This document shows, piece by piece, positions 25,169 through 32,651 of a DNA stretch of 64,000 nt (position 1 is its first letter; each line of letters opens with the position of its first letter). Both the position numbers and the translations under genes were made by a program. The stretch covers positions 1 through 64,000 of the forward strand of contig NZ_JAPDDP010000022.1 in NCBI RefSeq assembly GCF_027587195.1. Reading direction: 5' to 3'. The notes under the pieces were generated by a model, which saw only the letters and a program-made list of their open reading frames with translations, had not been told where the DNA came from and made no database searches. This DNA is from Solirubrobacter phytolaccae (lineage in GTDB: Bacteria; Actinomycetota; Thermoleophilia; Solirubrobacterales; Solirubrobacteraceae).

Positions 25169-26944
25169 TCACCGGAGGTCTGCGACCGGGATGTCTGCAC
25201 GCAGGGTCGTGCCGAGCCCGAGCGGGCTGTCGATCTCCAGCCGGCCACCGAGCGCCTCGACACGGTCCGAGAGCCCGCGCAGACCGGATCCACCGGTCGG
25301 ATCGGCCCCGCCGAGGCCGTCGTCGGCGACCCCGATCAGCGCCCGGTCGCCCGCGCGCGAGACGCTGACGCGCACGATCGACGCCTGGGCGTACTTGGCG
25401 ACGTTCGTGAGCGCCTCGCTGACGACGTAGTAGGCGGCGGCCTCGACCGGCCCGGGCAGGCGCTCCTCGAGGTCGACCTCCAGCTCGACCGGGATCGGCG
25501 CGCGGTCGGCGACCGCACGCACGGCGGGCTCCAGCCCGCGCTCGGTCAGCACCGCCGGGTGGATGCCGCGCGCGAGCTCCCGCAGCTCCTGCAGCGCGTG
25601 CGCGAGCTCCTCGCCCGCGCGACCGAGGTCGGGATCGTCCGGGTGGCGCCGCGCGGCCAGGCGCAGCATCAGCGCGAGCGAGACCAGGCGCTGCTGCGCG
25701 CCATCGTGCAGGTTGCGCTCGAGCCGCCGGCGCTCGGCGTCGCCGGCCTGGACGATGCGCGCCCGCGACGCCGCGAGGTCCTCCCGAGCCTGCGCGTTCG
25801 CGAGCGCCTGCGCGGCCAGCTCGGCGAAATAGGCGATCCGCTGCTCGGCACTGTCCGGGAACGGCCCGGCGCTCATCGAGGAGACGATCACCGCGCCCCA
25901 CAGGGACCCGCCGAGGAACACCGGCGCGGCGACCACGGCCTGCACGCCGTAGTCGCGCATGATCCGCGCGAGATCGCCCTCGGCGCCCGCGTAGCTGTCC
26001 ATTCGCGCGGCCTGCCCGGTCCGCCAGACGCGGGTGGCGGCGGTGTCGCCGTCCATCGGCATCCGCGTCCCGTGCCCGAGCACGTGCTCGGGCTTCAGCG
26101 CCCAGCCACCGACGATCTCACCCCCACGCCCGTCGGAGTCGAAGCGGAACATGTGGGCGGTCTCCGCCTCCAGCAGCTTGCCGACCTCCTCGCTGAGCAG
26201 GTCGAACAGCCGCGCCGGATCGCTGAACGCCGCGACCGCCGTCGCCACGCGCCGCAGCGCCGCCTGCTCGTCCGCGAGCCGGTGCAGCGCGGCCTCCGCG
26301 ACGTTGCGCGCGGTCAGGTCCCGCAGGTAGCCGTAGAAGATGCGCTCGCCGGGGATCTCCGGCCGCGTCACGACCAGCTCGACCGGGAACTCGGTGCCGT
26401 CGCGGCGCATCGCGGTCAACTCCACGCGCCGGCCGACGATCGGTCCGCGCCCGGTCTTCAGGTAGCGCGAGAGGCCGTCTCGGTGGGCGTCGCGCAGGCT
26501 CTCCGGGATGATCAACGCGGCGAGCTCGCGCCCGACGATCTCCTCCGCCTTGTAGCCGAACGTGCGCTCGGCGGCGCGGTTGGCCGACAGCACGATGCCG
26601 TCGTCGTCCATCGTGAACACCGAGTCGAACGCGACGTCGAGCATCGCCTTCCGACGCGCTTCGAAGTCGCGCATCTCGCGCTCGGCCGCGCAGCGCTCGA
26701 CGAACTGGGCGATCTGCACGCCCACGCTCTCCGCCGCGGCCATCAGGTCGTCGTCGGGCGGCGGCGTCCGGACGAGCAGCTCGCCCACGCCCGCGATCGG
26801 GATCGCCAGCAGCGCGCCGTCCCAGCGCACCTTGTGGCCGTTGAGGCTGCGCGCCAGCTTCCCGGGGAGCCGCGCGAACGCCGTCTCCTCGTCCGGGGAG
26901 GCGAGCGCGGCGGTGACCGCGCGCAGCAGCTCAGCCGGCCGCAA
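25169..26944 (-). CDS. Cytoplasmic PAS-GAF sensor histidine kinase, HisKA_3
   Basis: The 591-residue kinase lacks membrane helices. It has a PAS domain at about 100-215 ([24 protein letters not shown], ending [10 protein letters not shown]), a GAF domain at about 240-385, the HisKA_3 helix with His413 in [11 protein letters not shown] and an HATPase domain ending [13 protein letters not shown]. The TTG start at 26,944 overlaps the upstream kinase's stop by 14 bases and has GGAGAT six bases ahead. It is therefore translationally coupled to its sister kinase, whose kinase core is nearly identical in motif. Confidence 0.88.
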   Translation of the reverse strand: MRPAELLRAVTAALASPDEETAFARLPGKLARSLNGHKVRWDGALLAIPIAGVGELLVRTPPPDDDLMAAAESVGVQIAQFVERCAAEREMRDFEARRKAMLDVAFDSVFTMDDDGIVLSANRAAERTFGYKAEEIVGRELAALIIPESLRDAHRDGLSRYLKTGRGPIVGRRVELTAMRRDGTEFPVELVVTRPEIPGERIFYGYLRDLTARNVAEAALHRLADEQAALRRVATAVAAFSDPARLFDLLSEEVGKLLEAETAHMFRFDSDGRGGEIVGGWALKPEHVLGHGTRMPMDGDTAATRVWRTGQAARMDSYAGAEGDLARIMRDYGVQAVVAAPVFLGGSLWGAVIVSSMSAGPFPDSAEQRIAYFAELAAQALANAQAREDLAASRARIVQAGDAERRRLERNLHDGAQQRLVSLALMLRLAARRHPDDPDLGRAGEELAHALQELRELARGIHPAVLTERGLEPAVRAVADRAPIPVELEVDLEERLPGPVEAAAYYVVSEALTNVAKYAQASIVRVSVSRAGDRALIGVADDGLGGADPTGGSGLRGLSDRVEALGGRLEIDSPLGLGTTLRADIPVADLR

Positions 26945-28490
26945 CCGGGATCTCCGCCCGTAGCGTGGTGCCCGCGCCGGCGGGGCTGTCGATCTCGAAC
27001 CGCCCGCCAAGCGCCTCGACGCGGTCGGCCAGCCCGCGCAGCCCGGTCCCGCCGCCCGGCGAGGCGCCGCCGACCCCGTCGTCGCGGACCTCGATCCGCG
27101 CGTGCGCGTTCGTGCGCTCCACGCCCACCGACACCTCGGACGCCTGCGCGTACTTGGCCACGTTGGTCAGCGCCTCGGCGACGACGTAGTACGCGGCCGC
27201 CTCCACCGGGCCCGGCAGCCGCTCGTCCAGGACCACGTTGAGCTCCACGGCCATCGGCGCGCGGTCGGCGACCGCACGCACGGCGGGCTCGAGGCCACGC
27301 TCGGTGAGCACGGCGGGGTGGATGCCGCGGGCCAGCTCGCGCAGCTCCTGCAGCGCGAAGTTGAGCTCCTCGCCGGCGCGGACGAGCTCGACGTCGTCGG
27401 GGTGGCGGCGCGACGCGAGCCGCAGCATCAGGGCGAGCGAGACGAGGCGCTGCTGCGCGCCGTCGTGCAGGTTGCGCTCCAGCCGCCGGCGCTCGTCGTC
27501 GCCGGCCTGGACGATGCGGGCGCGCGACGCCGCGAGGTCCTCCCGCGCCTGCGCGCTCGCGAGCGCCTGCCCCGCCAGCTCGGCGAAGCTGGTGATGCGC
27601 TGCTCCGCGCCGCGCGGGAACGGGTCGCCGGCGCCGCCGGAGACGATCACCGCGCCCCACAGCCGGCCCTCCTGGAAGATCGGCCCGGCCACGGCGGAGT
27701 TGTGCCCGAGCTGGCGCAGGCTGGCCGCGAGCTCTCCTTCGAGGTCCTCGTAGCTGTCCACCCGTGCGGGGGCGCCGGACCGGTACACGCGCGCCGACAC
27801 GCTGTCGCCGCCGAGCGGCACGGTCGCGCCGACCTCGTGCACGGGGATGTCCGTGTCGTGCCAGCGCGCGAGGACCGTGGCCGTCTCGTCCTCGTTGAAG
27901 CGGATCATGTTCGCGCTGGGCGCGCGCAGCAGCCGGCCGACCTCTTCCGTGACCACCGCGAACGCGTTGCGCGGGTCGCTCTCGGTTGCGATCGCGGTCG
28001 CCACGCGCCGCAGCGCCGCCTGCTCGGTCGCGAGGTGGCGCAGCACGCGCTCGCGCTCGGAAGCGTCGGCGACGTTCGCCGCCACCGCCCGCTGGGCACG
28101 GCAGCGCTCGGCGAAGTGCGAGATCAGCAGCCCGAGGCTGTGCATCGTCTCGAGCAACATCGCGTCGGGCGCGACGCGGGCGCTGAAGTTCATGACTCCG
28201 ATGCGCGGGACGTCGAAGCTGAGCCCTTCGTCGGGCGCGTCCGGCGGGTCACCCCACGCGTGGGCGCGGCGGTGCGTCGCGCGCGCCACCGGCAGCCACA
28301 TCGCGCCGCCCGCGCTCCCGAGCGAGGTTCCGATCGCCTCGAGCAGCGCGGGATAGGCGTCGGCCTCGCCCTGCGCCTCCGCCAGAACGCGCACGACGAC
28401 GTGCCCCGTGCGGAGCAGATCGGCAGCGTCAAGTGACTCGTGAGCGGGCACGCGCGCGCCAAGCTTGTCGACTCGCTGTCCCTTGATCAA
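26931..28490 (-). CDS. GAF sensor histidine kinase, HisKA_3
   Basis: The 519-residue cytoplasmic kinase has a degenerate N-terminal sensory region (1-145), a GAF domain at about 165-320 ([21 protein letters not shown]), His342 in [11 protein letters not shown] and an HATPase domain with [13 protein letters not shown] and [16 protein letters not shown]. Its kinase half closely matches that of the downstream kinase, showing tandem duplication. TTG 28,490 gives the longest protein; GTG 28,451 is a reasonable alternative. It is divergent from the EAL gene. Confidence 0.87.
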   Translation of the reverse strand: MIKGQRVDKLGARVPAHESLDAADLLRTGHVVVRVLAEAQGEADAYPALLEAIGTSLGSAGGAMWLPVARATHRRAHAWGDPPDAPDEGLSFDVPRIGVMNFSARVAPDAMLLETMHSLGLLISHFAERCRAQRAVAANVADASERERVLRHLATEQAALRRVATAIATESDPRNAFAVVTEEVGRLLRAPSANMIRFNEDETATVLARWHDTDIPVHEVGATVPLGGDSVSARVYRSGAPARVDSYEDLEGELAASLRQLGHNSAVAGPIFQEGRLWGAVIVSGGAGDPFPRGAEQRITSFAELAGQALASAQAREDLAASRARIVQAGDDERRRLERNLHDGAQQRLVSLALMLRLASRRHPDDVELVRAGEELNFALQELRELARGIHPAVLTERGLEPAVRAVADRAPMAVELNVVLDERLPGPVEAAAYYVVAEALTNVAKYAQASEVSVGVERTNAHARIEVRDDGVGGASPGGGTGLRGLADRVEALGGRFEIDSPAGAGTTLRAEIPVAAG

Positions 28491-28546
28491 CTCTTGACTG
28501 AGGTTTTCGCTCAGCGGTGCCGATCCACCAGAAGGTGGCAGCGACC

Positions 28547-29617
28547 ATGGCCGTACCCGAGTGGCGCACCGCAGTGCCTGCAGTGCTGGATCAGCCCGAG
28601 CGCATCCGCCCGGTCTTCCAGCCGATCTTCGACCTCCAGCGCGGAGTGGTCTGCGGGTTCGAGATGCTCGCCCGCTTCGACTCCGAGCTGCAGGCCGCGC
28701 CGGACAAGTGGTTCGCCGCGGCCGCCCAGCTCGGGATCGGTCACCAGCTCGAGGCCGCGCTGATCGCCCGCGGGCTGGAAGCGCGCCACCGCCTGCCCGA
28801 GAACTGCTTCCTCGCCGTCAACGTCGGCCCGGACGCGCTGCTGTCGGACACCGTCGGGGCCGTGCTCGCCGGGCAGGACCTCAGCCGGATCGTGGTCGAG
28901 GTCACCGAGGCCGCGCCGGTCGAGGACTACGACGCGCTGCTGCGCGCGCTCTCGGTGCTGCGGGATGCGGGCGCGATGATCGCCGTCGACGACGCGGGGG
29001 CGGGCTACGCGAGCCTCAACCACGTCATGCAGATCCGCCCGGACTTCGTGAAGCTCGACCGGGCGCTGGTCATGGACGTGGATCGCGATCCCGCCAAGCA
29101 CGCGCTGGTCGAGACGTTCGGGGTCCTTGCCGGCCGGCTGGACGCGTGGCTGCTCGCCGAGGGCATCGAGCGCGACGGCGAGCGCGAGGTCCTGGCCGCG
29201 ATGGGCGTGCCGCTGGCGCAGGGCTTCGGCCTCGGCCGCCCCGCCGCCGACATGCACGCCGGCCTGCGCGTCCCGGGCGCGCCCGCGGCGCCCGACGCGC
29301 TCAGCGCGCTGCTGTGCACCGCCTTCCCGGTACTCGGCGACGGTGAGCATCCGCCGGCGGGCAGCGAGGCGGCGGTCGTCGTCGACCGCCTGCTGCGCCC
29401 CGCCGCGCTGCTCACGCAGGGCCGTGAGGTGCGCCTGCCGATGACGGCGCTGGTCACCGATCAGCCCGCCGACGTCGCGCAACGCGCGCTCACCCGCACG
29501 AGCGTCGAGCGCTTCGACCCCATCTGCTGCATCGACGAACGGGGCCGCCTGATCGGGCTGCTCCCGTTCGAGCAACTCGTCCGCCATCTGGCCTCCACCG
29601 AAAGGACCCACCCATGA
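28547..29617 (+). CDS. EAL-domain cyclic-di-GMP phosphodiesterase with CBS-like tail
   Basis: The 356-residue protein has an EAL domain at about 15-240. The signature reads EML in FEMLARF, with AVNVGP, VVEVTE, AVDDAGAGYASL, FVKLD and LAEGIE, so the metal-binding Glu, Asn, Glu, Asp-Asp, Lys and Glu positions are kept and activity is plausible. The last 100 residues resemble one or two degenerate CBS motifs. No GGDEF or membrane segment is present. The ATG has AAGGTGG eight bases upstream. Its stop overlaps the DUF1059 gene (ATGA). Confidence 0.85.
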   Translation: MAVPEWRTAVPAVLDQPERIRPVFQPIFDLQRGVVCGFEMLARFDSELQAAPDKWFAAAAQLGIGHQLEAALIARGLEARHRLPENCFLAVNVGPDALLSDTVGAVLAGQDLSRIVVEVTEAAPVEDYDALLRALSVLRDAGAMIAVDDAGAGYASLNHVMQIRPDFVKLDRALVMDVDRDPAKHALVETFGVLAGRLDAWLLAEGIERDGEREVLAAMGVPLAQGFGLGRPAADMHAGLRVPGAPAAPDALSALLCTAFPVLGDGEHPPAGSEAAVVVDRLLRPAALLTQGREVRLPMTALVTDQPADVAQRALTRTSVERFDPICCIDERGRLIGLLPFEQLVRHLASTERTHP

Positions 29618-29787
29618 AGTCGTTCTCCTGCGGCGCCGTCGTCCCCGGCTGCACCGCCACCTTCCGCGGCGCCGACGACGGCGAGATCCTCGCCCAGGTC
29701 GCCCACCACGCCCGTCACGACCACGGCCTCACGGAGATCCCGGACGAGCTGGTCGGCGCGGTGCGCTCGCACATCCGCAGCGCATAG
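29614..29787 (+). CDS. DUF1059 small metal-binding protein
   Basis: A 57-residue protein, MKSFSCGAVVPGCTATFRG, with two cysteines near the N-terminus and a histidine cluster (HHARHDHG). This is the pattern of DUF1059, predicted to bind a metal through these residues. It starts inside an ATGA overlap with the EAL gene, so it is made from the same mRNA. Function is unknown. The link to a c-di-GMP enzyme is only positional. Confidence 0.8.
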   Translation: MKSFSCGAVVPGCTATFRGADDGEILAQVAHHARHDHGLTEIPDELVGAVRSHIRSA

Positions 29788-29803
29788 GAGGAACTCCTCG
29801 TAC

Positions 29804-29809
29804 TACGGT
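29804..29809 (+). promoter_or_regulatory. -10 box (TACGGT) for the B12-binding gene
   Basis: TACGGT ends 8 bases before the ATG at 29,818, fitting the leaderless pattern. Confidence 0.45.
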
Positions 29810-29817
29810 GCACGGCC

Positions 29818-30219
29818 ATGGCACGCAAAATTCGCGTCGTCGTGGCCAAACCCGGTCTCGACGGCCACGATCGCGGCGCGAAGATCATCGCGCGCGCATT
29901 ACGGGACGCGGGCATGGAGGTCATCTACACCGGCCTCCATCAGACCCCTGAGCAGATCGTCGAGACGGTGCTGCAGGAGGACGCCGACGCCGTCGGCCTC
30001 TCGATCCTGTCCGGCGCCCACATGACGCTCGTCCCGCGCATCATCGAGCTGCTGCGCGAGCAGGAGGCGGGCGACGTCGTCGTCACCGTCGGGGGCACGA
30101 TCCCCAACCAGGACATCCCGGAGCTCAAGAAGCTCGGCGTGGCCGAGGTGTTCACGCCGGGCGCGCCGACGCAGACGATCATCGACTTCATCGAGTCCAC
30201 TGTGCGCGAGCGCACTTGA
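29818..30219 (+). CDS. Cobalamin-binding subunit of methylmalonyl-CoA-type mutase
   Basis: The 133-residue protein is a stand-alone B12-binding domain with DGHDRGAKI (the DxHxxG motif whose His coordinates cobalt), [11 protein letters not shown] and GGTIPNQDI. It matches the small or C-terminal part of acyl-CoA mutases, which rearrange methylmalonyl-CoA or isobutyryl-CoA. The TIM-barrel subunit is not nearby, so the mutase must be split across the genome. MeaB at 9,727 is its likely chaperone. A TetR-type operator follows directly. Confidence 0.92.
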   Translation: MARKIRVVVAKPGLDGHDRGAKIIARALRDAGMEVIYTGLHQTPEQIVETVLQEDADAVGLSILSGAHMTLVPRIIELLREQEAGDVVVTVGGTIPNQDIPELKKLGVAEVFTPGAPTQTIIDFIESTVRERT

Positions 30220-30220
30220 A

Positions 30221-30242
30221 CTGTACCGTCCAGACGGTACAG
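30221..30242. promoter_or_regulatory. Perfect 10-bp palindromic operator, likely TetR site
   Basis: CTGTACCGTC and GACGGTACAG are separated by CA. The site lies between the B12-binding gene stop and the tetR leader, about 80 bases before the TetR start, where an autoregulator would bind. Symmetry and length fit TetR dimers. Confidence 0.7.
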
Positions 30243-30249
30243 TGGTGGC

Positions 30250-30342
30250 ATGAAGACCATCAAGATCGCTGCTGCCGCCTTCTCGTCCATCGTCGGCTCC
30301 TTAGCCTTGCTGGGAGTCAATGACTCCCACGACCGGAACTAG
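30250..30342 (+). CDS. Possible 30-residue leader peptide ahead of tetR
   Basis: An ATG just after the operator opens a 30-codon frame (MKTIKIAAAAFSSIVGSLAL and ten more residues) with a short hydrophobic helix. It ends 23 bases inside the tetR coding region in another frame. It could be a leader peptide coupling translation to tetR, or a tiny membrane peptide. No ribosome site is obvious apart from GGTGG. Support is weak. Confidence 0.3.
   Translation: MKTIKIAAAAFSSIVGSLALLGVNDSHDRN
30312..30328. promoter_or_regulatory. Palindrome GGGAGTCAATGACTCCC over the tetR start codon
   Basis: Eight-base arms around a central A, with the tetR ATG in the middle (30,320-30,322). As RNA it would bury the start codon and GGGAG; as DNA it could be a second binding site. 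Confidence 0.55.
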
Positions 30343-30829
30343 GGACCGCCTCCTCGACGCCGCCGGCACCGTCGTCCATCGCGACGGTGCGCAGGCGCTG
30401 ACGCTCGACGCCGTCGCCAAGGAGGCCTCGGTCTCCAAGGGCGGGCTGCTCTACCACTTCAAGTCCAAGAACGACCTCGTCCAGGCCATGGTGGACCGCT
30501 GGCTCAGCCAGTTCGGCGCCGAGATGGAAGAGGCCGACGAGGCCTTCGTGCGCGGCTACATCAAGGCCAGCACTCCTGATGAGCACGAGCTCGGGATGCT
30601 GGCCGCGCTCGTCGCCGATCCCTCGTTGCTGGTCGCGGTGCGCGACCAGTACGGCATCTGGCAGGATCGCGTCCAGCGCGAAGGGCGTGATCCAGTCGAC
30701 GCCACCGTCGCGCGGCTCGCCGCCGACGGGCTCTGGCTCGCCGAGCTCCTCGGCATGGGACCTCCGACAGGTGAGTTGCGTGAGCGGGTACTCCAACGTT
30801 TGTTGGACCTGGCCGAACCACTGGATTGA
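30320..30829 (+). CDS. TetR/AcrR family regulator
   Basis: The 169-residue protein has the TetR helix-turn-helix at the N-terminus (RDRLLDAAGTVVHRDGAQAL, EASVSKGGLLYHFKSKNDLV) and a short C-terminal ligand domain with a TetR_C-type pattern (DEHELGMLAALVADPSLL). It probably represses itself and perhaps the downstream ETF genes, since one palindrome lies upstream and another overlaps its own stop. The ligand may be an acyl-CoA, by analogy with TetR regulators of fatty acid breakdown. Confidence 0.92.
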   Translation: MTPTTGTRDRLLDAAGTVVHRDGAQALTLDAVAKEASVSKGGLLYHFKSKNDLVQAMVDRWLSQFGAEMEEADEAFVRGYIKASTPDEHELGMLAALVADPSLLVAVRDQYGIWQDRVQREGRDPVDATVARLAADGLWLAELLGMGPPTGELRERVLQRLLDLAEPLD

Positions 30830-30842
30830 CTGGTCAGTCAAT
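30825..30842. promoter_or_regulatory. TetR-type operator at the etf promoter
   Basis: ATTGACT, GGTC, AGTCAAT: a near-perfect palindrome whose TGACTGGTCAGTCA core resembles operators of TetR regulators of acyl-CoA metabolism. It overlaps the tetR stop codon and lies about 47 bases before etfB. Confidence 0.6.
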
Positions 30843-30888
30843 TGGCTACGATGGCCTCCGATCGTCTGAGTTCCTAGGAGTTGACCCT

Positions 30889-31683
30889 GTGAAGATCTGC
30901 GTCCTGGTCAAAGAGGTGCCGGACGCCGCCGTCGAGAAGCGCATCAACCCCTCGACGGGGCGGCTGGACAGAGGCGGGGAGAAGAACCTCAACCCGTTCG
31001 ACACGCACGCCATCGAGGCGGCCATGCAGCTCAAGGAGGGCGGTGCCCTCTCGGTCGACGAGGTGGTGGCGGTCACGATGGGCCCGGAGAGCGCCAAGCG
31101 CGCGCTCACCAAGGCGGTGTCGCTGGGCGCGGATCGCTCCGTGCACCTGAGCGACGAGGCGCTGGCCGGCTCGGACGTCAACGGCACGGGCTACGCGCTC
31201 GCGCAGGTGCTCGCCTCCGAGTCGCCGGACCTGGTGCTGCTCGGCCAGCAGTCCGATGACGGCGAGTGCTACACGATCGGCGCCGTCGTCGCCGACCACC
31301 TGGCGATGCCGTCGCTCACGCAGGTGATCAAGATCGACGTCGAGGACGGTGCGCTGCGCTGCGAGCGTCAGGCCGAGTACGGCTACGACACCGTGCTGGT
31401 GGAGCTGCCGGCCGTGATCTCCGTCGGTGACGCGATCAACGAGCCGCGCTACCCGTCGCTGAAGGCGATCATGGGCGCCAAGAAGAAGCCGCTGGAGACC
31501 AAGGCGGCGGGCGAGGTCGGCATCGAGGCCGACCGCGTCGGCTACGACAACGCGCGCGCCCACTGCAGCGACTTCGCCGCCCCGCCGGCCAAGGCCGCGG
31601 GCCAGATCATCGAGGACGAGGACACCAACGAGACGGTCGAGAAGATCGTCGCGTGGCTGGACGAGAGGAAGCTTCTGGCATGA
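30889..31683 (+). CDS. etfB: Electron transfer flavoprotein beta subunit
   Basis: The 264-residue subunit starts at GTG with AGGAG eight bases ahead. ETF-beta features are visible: KICVLVKEVPDAA, NPFDTHAIEAAMQLKE, VTMGPESAKRALTKAVSLGADR (AMP-binding region), LGQQSDDGECYTIGA and VISVGDAINEPRYPSLKAIMGAKKKPL, the segment that docks dehydrogenases. With EtfA it accepts electrons from acyl-CoA dehydrogenases. First gene of etfB-etfA-etfQO. An upstream palindrome suggests TetR control. Confidence 0.96.
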   Translation: MKICVLVKEVPDAAVEKRINPSTGRLDRGGEKNLNPFDTHAIEAAMQLKEGGALSVDEVVAVTMGPESAKRALTKAVSLGADRSVHLSDEALAGSDVNGTGYALAQVLASESPDLVLLGQQSDDGECYTIGAVVADHLAMPSLTQVIKIDVEDGALRCERQAEYGYDTVLVELPAVISVGDAINEPRYPSLKAIMGAKKKPLETKAAGEVGIEADRVGYDNARAHCSDFAAPPAKAAGQIIEDEDTNETVEKIVAWLDERKLLA

Positions 31684-32651
31684 GTGGGATCCTGGTCTAC
31701 GCGCTCCACTACGAGGGCGCGTTCAACAAGAACTCGCTCGGCGCCGTCTCCGAGGGCGCGCGCCTTGCGGCCGAGCTCGGCACCGAGTGCCACGCGATCG
31801 TCATCGGCGAGGGCGTCAGCGACGACCTCGCGGCGCAGCTGGGCAAGTACGGCGCGTCGAAGGTCTTCCGCGTCGAAGGGCCCGAGGGCCTCGCGCAGCC
31901 GGTCATCGACGCCATGGAAGCCGCGATCGCCGCGGGTGGGCACGAGTACGCGCTGTTCGGCGGCGGCCTGCTCGGCTTCGAGATCGGCGCCGGCCTCGCC
32001 GCGCGCCTGGACGCCGGCGTCTGCATGGAGGTCACGAACGTCCGCGTGGAGGACGGCAAGCTCGTCGCCGAGCGGCCGATCCTGCAGGACTCGCAGATCT
32101 CGTCCGTCCACTACCGCTCGGGCGTCGGCGTGATCATCAGCCGCCTCAACGCGTTCGAGATCAAGGAGACCGGCGGCACCGCCACGGTCGAGGACCTCGC
32201 CGTCGAGTTCAAGGCGCACTCGCTGAAGGCGAAGATGGTCCAGCGCGGCGAGCAGCGTGGCGCCGACGTGAACATCGAGGACGCGAACATCCTCGTCGCC
32301 GGTGGCCGCGGCCTGGGCAAGAAGGAAGGCTTCGACGCGCTCGAGGAGCTGGCCGGCGCGCTCGGCGGTGCCGTCGCGGCGACGCGCGCGGTGGTCGACG
32401 CGGGCTGGTACTCGTACTCCGCGCAGATCGGCCAGACGGGCAAGACCGTGTCGCCGAAGCTCTACCTCGCGGCGGGCATCTCCGGTGCGATCCAGCACAA
32501 GGTCGGCATGCAGGCGAGCGAGAACATCGTCGCCATCAACAAGGACTCCAACGCCCCGATCTTCGAGTTCTCCGACCTCGGCATCGTCGGCGACCTCAAC
32601 AAGATCGTGCCCAAGCTCACCGAGGCCGTGAAGGCGAAGAAGGGGTCCTAG
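31680..32651 (+). CDS. etfA: Electron transfer flavoprotein alpha subunit
   Basis: The 323-residue subunit binds FAD through its C-terminal domain: VAGGRGLGKKEGFDALEELA, ATRAVVDAGWYSYSAQIGQTGKTVSPKLYLAAGISGAIQHKVGM and AINKDSNAPIF, the standard ETF-alpha signature. The N-terminal domain packs on EtfB. It starts in an ATGA overlap with etfB, ensuring equal synthesis. Confidence 0.97.
   Translation: MSGILVYALHYEGAFNKNSLGAVSEGARLAAELGTECHAIVIGEGVSDDLAAQLGKYGASKVFRVEGPEGLAQPVIDAMEAAIAAGGHEYALFGGGLLGFEIGAGLAARLDAGVCMEVTNVRVEDGKLVAERPILQDSQISSVHYRSGVGVIISRLNAFEIKETGGTATVEDLAVEFKAHSLKAKMVQRGEQRGADVNIEDANILVAGGRGLGKKEGFDALEELAGALGGAVAATRAVVDAGWYSYSAQIGQTGKTVSPKLYLAAGISGAIQHKVGMQASENIVAINKDSNAPIFEFSDLGIVGDLNKIVPKLTEAVKAKKGS

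Noticed and set aside
28547-29617. EAL protein as a catalytically dead receptor
   Set aside because: Although EAL reads EML, the metal- and substrate-binding Glu, Asn, Glu, Asp-Asp, Lys and Glu positions are all present.
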